From Magnetospirillum sp902729445 (lineage in GTDB: Bacteria; Pseudomonadota; Alphaproteobacteria; Rhodospirillales; Magnetospirillaceae): a stretch of 64,000 nt of DNA. The stretch is from positions 124,001-188,000 of the forward strand of contig NZ_CACVCE010000056.1 of assembly GCF_902729445.1 (NCBI RefSeq), read 5' to 3'. Position numbers and translations under genes: made by a program. The notes under the pieces were generated by a model. It was not told the DNA's origin, made no database searches, and saw only the letters and a list, made by a program, of their open reading frames with translations. Shown here one piece after another: positions 1 to 10,073 of the stretch. Positions within the stretch are counted from its first letter, which is position 1. Each line of letters starts with the position of its first letter.

Positions 1-1
1 G

Positions 2-1732
2 CGCCGTGGGCCCCGTCATCAGGTGGTGACGGTGCAGGCCCTCTGGGTCGCCGACGCCATTGCCCGCAACCGTCCCGCCACCCGCCTGGGCGACGATGCC
101 GACGGGCCGGTACTCGACGCCGTGATGCCGGGCGAGGGGGGCGGCTGGGGCGTCCTGCTGCGGCTGCCTCTGCAAGGATTGGTCGACCGTCTGGGACAAC
201 GTGACGACAAGGTTCGGGTCACGGTGACGGACCAGGCGGGTCTTTACCGCATCGCCGAGCACGGCGCGGTCGAGGACAGGTCGATGGTGGTGTCTGAACG
301 CCTGACCCTGCCCGGTCTGTTCGCCGATGTCGGCCTGGTGTTAGAACTGGCGCCCGAACCGGCCTTGCTGAGCGATCCGCTCGATCGCCTGACGGCGTTC
401 TTCCTGGCCTTGGCGGGGGCGACGCCGCTGGCGGTGATTGTGCTGTCGATGGTGGTCGGCCGCCGGCTGACCCGCCGCCTGAGCCGGCTGGTCGATGCCG
501 CCGCCGGTTTCGGCAGCGTCAGCACCGACCGTTCGGTATTCGAGACCGGCGGCGACGACGAAATCGCCCGCCTGGGCAAGGCCTTTGCGGGAACGGTCGA
601 ACGGCTGGATCGCGCCTACCGCGACATGGAAGCGCGCGGCCGCGCGCTGTTGTCCAACACCGAGCGCGTCGCCCAGATCGGCAGCGCCACCTGGTCCCCC
701 GAGGGCGAGCATCAGGTGTGGTCGGATCAGTTCTACGCCGTCCTGGGGCTTGATCCGGCCGAAAGGGAAGCGTGCCGGTCGGCCTTCTTTTCCCGTGTTC
801 ATCCCGACGATCGCGACCGCCTGGTGGCGGCCTTGGGCGACGAGACCGGCCGGGTGGTCGAGGATTTCCGCCTGATCCGCCCCGACGGTGTCGAGCGGAT
901 CGCCCAGTTGCGCGCGGAATTGGCCCGTGGCCCCGACGGGGTGCCGTTGCGCATCGACGTCACCATCCAGGACATCTCGGAACGCAAGCGGCTGGAGGGC
1001 CGTCTGGACGGTCTGGTCGGCGAGTTGAAGCGCTCGAACGAGGAACTGGAACAGTTCGCCTATGTCGCCAGTCACGATTTGCGTCAGCCGCTGCGCACGG
1101 TGCGCAGCTATATCAGCCTGATCGAGGAAAGCCTGGAAGACCGCCTGGACGGCGAGACCCGCGAGTTCATGGATTTCATCCGTGACGGCGTCAAGCGCAT
1201 GGATTCGCTGATCACCGATCTGTTGGCCTATTCCCGCGTCGGCCGGATCGGCAAGGATGGCCCGGTCGATACCGGCCGCGCCGTCGATCTGGCCCTTCTG
1301 GACCTTCAGTCGCAAATCGACGAGGCGGGCGCCGTCGTCTCGGTTCCAGACCGCTTGCCGGTGGTCAGCGGCGAGGCCGGCGAGATGACCCGCTTGTTCC
1401 AGAATCTGGTGGGCAACGCCGTCAAGTACCGTGCCGCCGATCGCCGGCCGATGGTGACGATCGGCTGCGCCGAGCGCCCCGGGGAATGGGAATTCTTCAT
1501 CCGCGACAACGGAATCGGCATCCCCGAGGAACATGCCGAACGCATCTTCGGCATCTTCCAGCGGCTGCATGCCCGCCACGAATACGAGGGCACCGGCATC
1601 GGTCTGGCCATTTGCCGAAAGATCGTCGAGCGCCAGGGCGGTCGCATCTGGGCGGCCCACGTCGAAGGCCAAGGTGCCGAGTTTCGCTTCACCTGGTCCA
1701 AGCTGCGCCGGCAGGATACGGACGCCGATTAG
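2..1732 (+). CDS. Membrane sensor histidine kinase (5' end outside window)
   Basis: The reading frame is open to the left edge, so the protein is truncated. In order it shows a probable extracytoplasmic sensor remnant, one membrane segment at about nt 386-455, a HAMP linker, a PAS domain ending in the usual DISERKR stretch near nt 970, a HisKA domain with ASHDLRQPLR (His codon near 1073), and an ATPase domain with NLVGNAVKY, DNGIGIP, FGIFQRL and GTGIGLAI. It should autophosphorylate on that histidine. A lone receiver lies 39 bases downstream and a hybrid kinase follows, so the three may form one phosphorelay. Its C-terminal half strongly resembles the kinase at 39104-41557. The signal sensed cannot be told. 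Confidence 0.9.
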   Translation, partial: RRGPRHQVVTVQALWVADAIARNRPATRLGDDADGPVLDAVMPGEGGGWGVLLRLPLQGLVDRLGQRDDKVRVTVTDQAGLYRIAEHGAVEDRSMVVSERLTLPGLFADVGLVLELAPEPALLSDPLDRLTAFFLALAGATPLAVIVLSMVVGRRLTRRLSRLVDAAAGFGSVSTDRSVFETGGDDEIARLGKAFAGTVERLDRAYRDMEARGRALLSNTERVAQIGSATWSPEGEHQVWSDQFYAVLGLDPAEREACRSAFFSRVHPDDRDRLVAALGDETGRVVEDFRLIRPDGVERIAQLRAELARGPDGVPLRIDVTIQDISERKRLEGRLDGLVGELKRSNEELEQFAYVASHDLRQPLRTVRSYISLIEESLEDRLDGETREFMDFIRDGVKRMDSLITDLLAYSRVGRIGKDGPVDTGRAVDLALLDLQSQIDEAGAVVSVPDRLPVVSGEAGEMTRLFQNLVGNAVKYRAADRRPMVTIGCAERPGEWEFFIRDNGIGIPEEHAERIFGIFQRLHARHEYEGTGIGLAICRKIVERQGGRIWAAHVEGQGAEFRFTWSKLRRQDTDAD

Positions 1733-1771
1733 CTCTTGCCCTGACCGGCCGGTCCATGATCCCCTGGTGGC

Positions 1772-2214
1772 ATGCGCACACCGAAAACACTCTATGACAT
1801 CTTGTTGATCGAGGACGATCTGGGCGACGCCGGCCTGGTTCGGATCGCCCTTCGGCGGGGGCCGTTCACCGTCCAGTTGCACCACGTCAAGGATTCGGTC
1901 GAGGCGATGGCGTTCCTGCGCCGCATCGGGCCGGCCTTCGAAGATGCCCGCCGGCCCGACCTGATCTTGCTGGATCTGAATCTGCCCGGGCGCTCGGGCC
2001 ACGAGATCCTGGAAGAGATCAAGGCCGATAACGACCTGCACTCGATCCCGGTGGTGGTGCTGTCGACATCCGAGGCCGAGCGCGACGTGCTGAAGGCCTA
2101 TGCCCTGGGGGCCAACACCTTCGTCACCAAGCCGATGGACGCCGACGAATTCTCGCGCGCCATCCACGCCATCGAAACCTTCTGGTTCACCGTCGCGCAA
2201 TTACCGGTGGGGTC

Positions 2215-2218
<4 letters not shown>
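1772..2218 (+). CDS. Single-domain response regulator (Rcp1-like receiver)
   Basis: This 148-residue protein is only a receiver domain. The acidic pair lies in LLIEDDLGDA, the phosphorylatable Asp in LILLDLNLPG, and the conserved Lys in FVTKPMD. The longer loop before the Asp (FEDARRPDLILL) is typical of the Rcp1 type that partners phytochrome-like or PAS kinases. It has no output domain, so it probably acts by protein contact or as a phosphate shuttle. Its stop overlaps the ATG of the next gene (ATGA at 2215), so the two are translationally coupled. The kinase just upstream is the likely donor, by position only. Confidence 0.9.
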
Positions 2219-4114
<1,896 letters not shown>

Positions 4115-4125
<11 letters not shown>

Positions 4126-4858
4126 TCAGGCGATAGCCGATTCCGTGAACGGTGACGATGATCGCCGGCCGCTTGGGGTCGGCCTCGATCTTGCGCCGCA
4201 ACCGTCCGACCAGCACGTCGATGGTGCGGTCGATCACCGCTTCGCCGTCATGCTGGGTCAGGTCGAGCAATTGGTCGCGGCTGAGGGCACGGCCGGCATT
4301 GCGGGCCAGCGCGGTCAGCACGTCGAACTCGCCCCGGGTCAGCCGGACCGATTCGCCCGACGGCGACAGCAATTGCCGGGCGTCGCAATCCAGTTTCCAG
4401 CCGGCGAAGGTGAAGATGCCGGTGGCCTGGCGCTCGGCCGCCATGCTGGGCGCGACCCGGCGGATCAGGTTGCGCACCCTGACCGCCAATTCCCGCGGAT
4501 TGAACGGCTTGGTGATGTAGTCGTCGGCGCCCAGTTCCAGGCCGACGATACGGTCGGTTTCATCCTGGCGCGCGGTGACCAGGATGATCCCCACCGACGA
4601 TTTCGATCGTAGGTCGCGGGCCAGGATCAGGCCGCTTTCGTCGGGCAGGTTGATATCCAGCAAGACCACGTCGGGAACCGTGCGTGACACGATCGCGCGC
4701 ATATCGCGGGCATCGGCCGCCTCCGAGACCTGGAACCCCTCGGCGACCAATTGGGCGGCCAGCTTGGTCCGGGTGACCGGTTCGTCCTCGACGATCAGGA
4801 TGTGGGCTTTGTTGGGACCGGGCAATAAGGGAACTCCCGCAAGCTGTTTACAATTCAT
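4115..4858 (-). CDS. OmpR-family response regulator, TorR-like
   Basis: This 247-residue protein has an N-terminal receiver (ILIVEDEPVTR; Asp in VVLLDINLPDESG; Lys in YITKPFNPREL) and a C-terminal winged-helix DNA-binding domain ending in VTVHGIGYRLI. The stretch ILVTARQDETDRIVGLELG closely resembles TorR/DorR regulators of TMAO and DMSO respiration as I recall them; no torCAD genes are in the window, so the regulon is open. The start is uncertain because no clear ribosome-binding site precedes the first ATG. It diverges from the small ORF and Cache kinase at 4949-6831, a possible partner, and converges on the hybrid kinase. Confidence 0.9.
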
Positions 4859-4948
4859 TCAATGTGGGTTTGTCGAAGTTTCACCTAGAGCCGTAACTCC
4901 ATTGATCACCAAGAAGTATAAACAATCCCAATACAGGAGAGTTTGCAA

Positions 4949-5092
4949 GTGTTCGCTTCGGTCCTCTCACCGGTTGTGTCTCAGTCGATCGATATTTCCG
5001 AGTTGGCCGCCGCCGCTTTGGGATGGGCGCAGTGTCGTGCCGACAAGGCTCGGCACCGGGCGGCGGCCTTCACGTATCGGCCTTTGCCGTGA
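4949..5092 (+). CDS. Predicted 47-residue protein coupled to the following kinase
   Basis: A GTG codon sits 8 bases after a good Shine-Dalgarno sequence (GGAGA, 4936-4940) and opens 47 codons. The stop TGA (5090-5092) overlaps the GTG that best starts the kinase (5089-5091), giving a four-base GTGA junction. The product begins MFASVLSPVVSQS, has a central Ala-rich stretch (ELAAAALGWAQC) and a basic, aromatic C terminus. It has no signal peptide or clear membrane segment, and I do not recognise a family. It may be a real small protein, or a leader whose translation sets kinase expression. The ribosome-binding site and exact junction are seen; function is unknown. Confidence 0.55.
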   Translation: MFASVLSPVVSQSIDISELAAAALGWAQCRADKARHRAAAFTYRPLP

Positions 5093-6831
5093 TCGCGCCC
5101 CAGCCTCCGTCATCGCGGCCTCACCTGAACAGCGTGTTCAGGTTCGACGCCGGCCGTTCGGTCATCGTTTTCGGCTTGGCGGTGATTGCGGTGCTGTGGG
5201 GCTGTATCGCCTGGCATATCGGGCGCGAGCGGACCAGGGTTCTGGCCGATGCCGCGACAGAGGTGTCCAATCTGGCGCAGGTGCTGGACGCCCATTTGCA
5301 AAGAACCATTGCCGGCCTGGACCAGACGCTCTTGGTGCTGAAGGCCGAGTACCAGCGTGATCCCGACAAATTCAGCCTGAATGCCGCCGTCGGCTACGCG
5401 ACCGCCGCCCGTGGGATCGCCTTGCAGATATCGCTGGTGGACGCCCGTGGCACGCTCAAGGATTCGACCACACCGGGATTTGCCCCGGTCAACCTGGCCG
5501 ATCGCGAACATTTCCAGGTCCATCTGGTGCCCAATTCAACGCTGTTCATCAGCAAGCCGGTCCAGGGGCGGACCTCGGGCAAGTGGTCGATCCAGCTGAC
5601 CCGGCGTCTCGACCGTCCCGATGGCGGGCTGGCTGGGGTGTTGGTGGTGTCGCTGGACCCGTCCTATCTGACCGAAATCTATCGCTCGATCGATGTCGGG
5701 CCCAATGGCGCGGTGGCGCTGGTTGGGCGTGACGGGGTGATCCGGGCGGCCATCTCGTCCGGCAAGCCGCAGATGGGCGGTCGCGTCGCCGATCAGGCCT
5801 TGATCGAGCAGATCTTCGACAGCCGGGTCGGATCGATCCGGGCCCCCGGCTTCCTGGGTGAGACGGTGCGTCTGCTCGGCTACCGGACGCTGACAGAGGC
5901 GCCGATGGCGGTGGTGGTGGGGCGCTCGATCGACGACGTCTTGGCATCCCATGCCGACACCTTGTTCGATGACGTCGTTTCGGGATTGTTGCTGACCGTC
6001 GCCATGGGGGCGGCTTTGGCGATCCTTTACCGGCTGGTGCACCGCCAGGAACTGACCGCCCGCGCTCTTGCCAGCAAGAAGGCCGAACTGGTCGCCAGTC
6101 GCGAACGCCTGAAGCGTTATGTCGCCGATCTGGAGCGAATCGCCGAGGTCGCCGCCCACGATCTGCAAGAACCGCTGCGTCGCGTGGTCGCCTACACCCA
6201 GCTGTTGGCCAAGCACGCCGAGAACGCCCTGGACGCCGAAGGGCGTGACTATGTCGCCCAAGTGGTCGCCGGCGCCCAACGCATGCGCAAGCTGGTCAGT
6301 GACCTGGAAGCCTATGTCGCGGTGGACCATCTGCCTGAGGTCGATGCCCTGACGCCGGCCGGAAGCGCCGTCACCGCCGCCACCGAGCGATTGGCCGAGC
6401 CGTTGCGGGAAAAGTCCGCCATGGTCAAGGTCGGCCGCCTGCCCGATGTGGCCGCCGATGAACGCAGCCTGACGGAAATCTTCACGCAATTGCTGGACAA
6501 CGCGGTGCGCTACAGCTGTCCCGGTCGGCCGGCGATGATCGAGGTCTCGGCCAAGGATGACGGCCGGGTCGCGACCTTCGCGGTGCGCGACAACGGCATC
6601 GGTATCGAGGAATCGGCCCGCATCCGTCTGTTCGAGATTTTCCATCGTCTGCGCGGCCTTGACGGTCAGGACGGGACCGGCATCGGCCTGGCAACGGCGC
6701 GGCGGATCGTCGAGCACCTGGGCGGGCACATCTGGGTCGAATCGGTCCCGGGTGAAGGCAGCACCTTCTTGTTCACCTTGCCGATGACCGTTCGGTGCAA
6801 GCAGGAGGGACGAGACGCGCAGGCCGCGTGA
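5089..6831 (+). CDS. Sensor histidine kinase with extracytoplasmic Cache domain
   Basis: From GTG 5089 the protein has 580 residues; an upstream in-frame ATG at 5023 is less likely because it has no ribosome-binding site while 5089 is coupled to the 47-codon ORF. It has a first membrane helix (about nt 5158-5222), a periplasmic dCache/PDC-type domain (motifs LADREHFQVH and IQLTRRLDRPDG), a second helix (about nt 5971-6040), a coiled segment, a HisKA domain with VAAHDLQEPLRR, and an ATPase domain with DNGIGIE and GTGIGLATA. It probably binds a small organic ligand outside the membrane. No receiver follows; the divergent OmpR-type regulator is one candidate partner. The gene is followed at once by the C-rich RNA repeats. 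Confidence 0.9.
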   Translation: MIAPQPPSSRPHLNSVFRFDAGRSVIVFGLAVIAVLWGCIAWHIGRERTRVLADAATEVSNLAQVLDAHLQRTIAGLDQTLLVLKAEYQRDPDKFSLNAAVGYATAARGIALQISLVDARGTLKDSTTPGFAPVNLADREHFQVHLVPNSTLFISKPVQGRTSGKWSIQLTRRLDRPDGGLAGVLVVSLDPSYLTEIYRSIDVGPNGAVALVGRDGVIRAAISSGKPQMGGRVADQALIEQIFDSRVGSIRAPGFLGETVRLLGYRTLTEAPMAVVVGRSIDDVLASHADTLFDDVVSGLLLTVAMGAALAILYRLVHRQELTARALASKKAELVASRERLKRYVADLERIAEVAAHDLQEPLRRVVAYTQLLAKHAENALDAEGRDYVAQVVAGAQRMRKLVSDLEAYVAVDHLPEVDALTPAGSAVTAATERLAEPLREKSAMVKVGRLPDVAADERSLTEIFTQLLDNAVRYSCPGRPAMIEVSAKDDGRVATFAVRDNGIGIEESARIRLFEIFHRLRGLDGQDGTGIGLATARRIVEHLGGHIWVESVPGEGSTFLFTLPMTVRCKQEGRDAQAA

Positions 6832-6846
6832 GTTTTCGACTTCGAA

Positions 6847-7119
6847 TCGACCCCGGCGCGGCCGTCCCCGAACCCCAGTGCCGCGCAAGGGTCGATAGAG
6901 AGGGATCTCGTCCCCCAACGGGGTCCCTCTCGTTCAACCGAATAGGAATGGACTGATCGGCGGTACGTCCCCGAACCCCAGCATCGCTGGTCAGTCCAGA
7001 GGGAGAGTGGTCCCCAAAACGCTCTCCCTCGTAGCTTTCCGCCGCGGGATCAATCCCCGAACCCCAGATGCCGGGGCGGAATATGAAGGGGGACGCCGCC
7101 CCAACGGCGTCCCCCTTTT
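6847..7119 (+). ncRNA. Three tandem two-hairpin RNA modules with C-rich loops
   Basis: The 303-base gap between the Cache kinase and the chemoreceptor holds no ORF but three copies of one design. Each copy has the motif CCCCGAACCCCAG (6866-6878, 6969-6981, 7055-7067) in the loop of a compound stem, then a second hairpin with a CCCCAA-type loop. Outer stems are 6847-6853/6889-6895, 6949-6956/6991-6998 and 7037-7043/7075-7081. Second hairpins lie at 6898-6931, 6999-7030 and 7086-7117. Stem sequences differ between copies while pairing is kept, which indicates selection on RNA structure. Only the last hairpin ends in a T run, fixing the plus strand. They look like paralogous small RNAs or processed units of one RNA. 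No promoter is recognised. Confidence 0.6.
7086..7119 (+). terminator. Intrinsic terminator closing the C-rich array
   Basis: A perfect 13-base-pair stem (7086-7098 with 7105-7117) encloses the six-base loop CCCCAA and is followed by a short T run (7116-7119). It is the second hairpin of the third RNA module and should stop plus-strand transcripts from the kinase and the array just before the convergent chemoreceptor gene. Confidence 0.8.
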
Positions 7120-7134
7120 ACATTTTGGGCCCGA

Positions 7135-8838
7135 TCACGCCCGCACGCGGGACAGGAAGCCTTCGATTTCCGTTCGCAGGGTCTGCGATTGGGCGCTGAG
7201 CTCTGAACTCGATCGCGACACCACGCTGGCCGAATCGCCGACACCGGTGGTGACCTCGACCAGCTTCTCGATATATTCCGCCACCTGGTGGGCGCCGCCG
7301 GCCGCCTCGTTGATGTTGCGGCTGATTTCCTTGGTTGCCGCCGACTGTTCCTCGACCGCCGCGGCGATGGTGGCCGTCACCTCGTTCATCGAGCCGATGA
7401 CCCGGGTGATCTCCTTCACCGCTTCCACCGCCTCGCGGGTGGCGGCCTGGACGCCGTCGATCTGGGCGCCGATGTCGCCGGTGGCCTGCGAGGTCTGGTT
7501 GGCCAGATTCTTCACCTCGCCCGCCACCACCGCGAAGCCGCGGCCCGCTTCGCCCGCACGCGCGGCCTCGATGGTGGCGTTCAGGGCCAGAAGATTGGTC
7601 TGGCTGGCGATGGCATTGATCAGCTTGACCACCTCGCCGATTCGCTGGGCGGCAAGGTTCAGACCATTGATGGTCCCGGTGGTGGCGGCGGCCAGATCCA
7701 CCGCCTGGTGGGATATCCTGGTCGAGTTCTGGACCTGCCCGCTGATCTCGTGGATCGAGGCCGACAATTCCTCGGTGGCGGCGGCCACGGTCTGGATGTT
7801 GGCATTGACCTGCTCGGCGGCGGTGGCGACATGGGTTGCGTCGGTGCGCGCTTCCAGGGCGGCGCCGTTCATTTCCTGCGCGGCGTTGTCGTTGCCGTTG
7901 ATGGCGCCGATCATCTGGTCGACCATCCCCTGGACGCTGTTTTCGAAATTATCGGCCATTGCCAGCATGGCGCGGTGGCGATCCTGCTCGGCCTCGCGCT
8001 TGGCCTGCTCTTGCTGGTGGCGCATCCTCTCGGCTTCGGCCGCCTCGTCACGCAAGGCCAGGATGGCCCGGGCCAGGGTGCCGATCTCGTCGGCGCGGGC
8101 GGTAGCCGGGACGTCGGTGGCGAAGTCGCCGGCGCGAATGTGTTCGGTCGCGTCGGCCAGAAGCCCCAGCGGCGACGCCACCGAGCGCGACAGCAAGAAT
8201 GCGATGCCCGACACCGCCACCAGGATGGAAAGCCCGATCACGCTGAATTTCTTCAAGGCGGACATGAACGCGGCATCGACATCATCGAGATAAAGCCCGG
8301 TGCCGACCAGCCAGTTCCAGGGCGCGAAGGGCACCACCGACGAAACCTTGCGGGAGGGCTCGGTGCTGCCGGCTTTGGGGAACCAATAGAACAGGTGGCC
8401 GCCGCCGGCCTTGGCCAGCTTGATCATGTCGGGAATATAGACGTAGCCGTTGGTGTCCTTCGAATCGATGAAGTTCTTGCCCTCGCGGTCGGGCTTCGAG
8501 CCGTGCACCACGTTGATGCCGTCATAATCGTAGACGAAGAAATATTCGTCGCCGGCATAGCGCAACGCGCGGATGGCGTCCTTGGCCAGTTTCTGCGCGG
8601 TGGCTTGGTCGTACTCGCCGGCCTTGGCGCGGGCATCGAAGGCCTTGGCGATGTCGCGGGTGGCCTCGGACAGGATGCGGGTCTTGGATATCGCCGCCTC
8701 CATCATCTGGTCGCGAATCTGGAAGGCGGCGAAGGCGGCCAGGACCACCAAGCCGACAGCGGCCAGAGCGACCAGTCCGAACAGGCGGACCATGATCGAT
8801 TGGATACGCAGGAAGCCCATCATTGGCATGTCTCCCAT
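7135..8838 (-). CDS. Methyl-accepting chemotaxis protein with single Cache domain
   Basis: This receptor of up to 567 residues has an N-terminal membrane helix (about residues 17-40), a periplasmic single-Cache domain (DEYFFVYDYDG, FIDSKDTNGYVYIPDM, WNWLVGTGLYLDDVD), a second helix near residue 200, a HAMP domain, and a long coiled coil ending in the signalling tip NLLALNATIEAARAGEAGRG that contacts CheA and CheW. sCache_2 receptors often sense small carboxylates, but the ligand cannot be read here. Several ATG codons lie in the first seven positions, so the exact start is open. The 295 bases upstream (8839-9133) hold only the cbbP terminator and presumably this promoter. Confidence 0.93.
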   Translation of the reverse strand: MGDMPMMGFLRIQSIMVRLFGLVALAAVGLVVLAAFAAFQIRDQMMEAAISKTRILSEATRDIAKAFDARAKAGEYDQATAQKLAKDAIRALRYAGDEYFFVYDYDGINVVHGSKPDREGKNFIDSKDTNGYVYIPDMIKLAKAGGGHLFYWFPKAGSTEPSRKVSSVVPFAPWNWLVGTGLYLDDVDAAFMSALKKFSVIGLSILVAVSGIAFLLSRSVASPLGLLADATEHIRAGDFATDVPATARADEIGTLARAILALRDEAAEAERMRHQQEQAKREAEQDRHRAMLAMADNFENSVQGMVDQMIGAINGNDNAAQEMNGAALEARTDATHVATAAEQVNANIQTVAAATEELSASIHEISGQVQNSTRISHQAVDLAAATTGTINGLNLAAQRIGEVVKLINAIASQTNLLALNATIEAARAGEAGRGFAVVAGEVKNLANQTSQATGDIGAQIDGVQAATREAVEAVKEITRVIGSMNEVTATIAAAVEEQSAATKEISRNINEAAGGAHQVAEYIEKLVEVTTGVGDSASVVSRSSSELSAQSQTLRTEIEGFLSRVRA

Positions 8839-9080
8839 CCCTGAGGGCGAAATGCGCCCGTTCGGTGGCAGACCGGCTAAGGCTGATCAGCGAATACTCG
8901 TCTCCCTGGCGGCGGCCAAGCGCGTTCCATCCGGTCCCGTCGGTTCGTGTAAATGGATATCAGCCTCTCCGGTCGGTGTACCGGCTGCGGCCTTCTTGGC
9001 GGGTCGCCTCGGACACCTACGCGGATCATAGCACAAAGGATGGGGCTGTGCGTTGCTGCAAAGGAAGTAGGGAATCAACC

Positions 9081-9117
9081 AAAGAAAGGGCCGGCATCCG
9101 CGGAACGGATGCCGGCC
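9081..9117 (-). terminator. Intrinsic terminator of the cbbM-cbbP unit
   Basis: On the minus strand a 12-base-pair GC-rich stem (9106-9117 pairing with 9089-9100, five-base loop) is followed by a U-rich tract corresponding to 9081-9088. It starts 17 bases after the cbbP stop. Confidence 0.85.
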
Positions 9118-9133
9118 TAGTGTGACTCCCCCG

Positions 9134-10027
9134 TCATCCCATGAGAGACTTGCGGTCTTCCATGATCCGACGAAGGATCGGGGTCAGAATCAGTTCCATC
9201 GCCAAGCCCATCTTGCCACCCGGCACGACGATGGTGTTGCGCCGGCTCATCCACGAATCCTTGATCATCTGCAGAAGGAACGGGAAGTCGACGCGGAAGC
9301 GGTCGGGCTTTCTGAAGCGGATCACCACCAGGCTTTCATCGGCGGTGGGGATGTCGCGGGCGATGATCGGGTCCGAGGTGTCGACGATCGGCACCCGCTG
9401 GAAGTTGATGTCGGTCAGCTTGAATTGCGGCACGATGTAATGCACGTAGTCGTGCATGCGGCGCAGGATGGTGTCCATCACCGCCTCTTCCGAATAGCCG
9501 CGCATCTTGGTGTCGCGATGGATCTTCTGGATCCATTCGAGGTTCAGCACCGGCACCACGCCGATCTTCAGATCGACATGCTGGGCGACATTGCAGTCCT
9601 TGGTGACGACGCAGCCGTGCAGGCCCTCGTAGAACAACAGGTCGGTCCCGTCGTTCAGTTCTTCCCAGGGCGTGAATTCGCCGGACTTGACGCCCAGGTC
9701 GGCGAAGCGAGCGGCTTCCTCGTCATTATGAATATAGAAGCGGCGGCGGCCGCGTCCGGTTTCCCCATAGCGCTGGAACAGCTCCTCCAGGTCGCCGAAC
9801 AGGTTGGCGTCGGCGCCGAAATGGCTGAAATGGCGGTTGCCCTGCTTTTCAGCCTCGCCCATCGCCTTCTTCATGTCGACGCGATTGTAGCGGTGGAAGC
9901 TGTCGCCCTCGACGATGGCCGGCTTGATGCCTTCGCGCCGGAACATATGCTCGAAGGCTTCCTTGACGGTGCTGGTGCCGGCGCCGGACGAGCCGGTGAC
10001 GGCGATGATGGGGTGTTTCCTGGACAC
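9134..10027 (-). CDS. cbbP: Phosphoribulokinase
   Basis: The 297-residue protein matches the length of the bacterial class of phosphoribulokinase. It phosphorylates ribulose-5-phosphate with ATP to make ribulose-1,5-bisphosphate, the RuBisCO substrate. The P-loop GSSGAGTS is at residues 12-19, followed by EGDSFHRYNR and FSHFGADANLF, typical of the family. It lies 46 bases downstream of cbbM on the same strand and ends just before a strong terminator, so the two are almost certainly cotranscribed. No cbbR regulator or other cbb genes are next to it. Confidence 0.96.
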   Translation of the reverse strand: MSRKHPIIAVTGSSGAGTSTVKEAFEHMFRREGIKPAIVEGDSFHRYNRVDMKKAMGEAEKQGNRHFSHFGADANLFGDLEELFQRYGETGRGRRRFYIHNDEEAARFADLGVKSGEFTPWEELNDGTDLLFYEGLHGCVVTKDCNVAQHVDLKIGVVPVLNLEWIQKIHRDTKMRGYSEEAVMDTILRRMHDYVHYIVPQFKLTDINFQRVPIVDTSDPIIARDIPTADESLVVIRFRKPDRFRVDFPFLLQMIKDSWMSRRNTIVVPGGKMGLAMELILTPILRRIMEDRKSLMG

Positions 10028-10073
10028 GGCCTGCCTCTCTTTGGTCGGCGTTATCGTTTTTATTGGAAAACGT

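Noticed and set aside
23..1732. First kinase starting at GTG 23
   Set aside because: The frame is open upstream to the window edge and a first membrane helix is missing, so the gene must start outside the window.
341..2200. 619-codon antisense frame opposite the first kinase
   Set aside because: It is the complement of two well-supported genes, lacks a ribosome-binding site and its product is Gln/Ala/Gly-rich with no motif, as expected for GC-rich shadow frames.
6847..7119. CRISPR array
   Set aside because: The shared motif is only 13 bases, copies are 103 and 86 bases apart, there are just three, no cas gene is near, and stems vary by compensatory change as in structured RNA.
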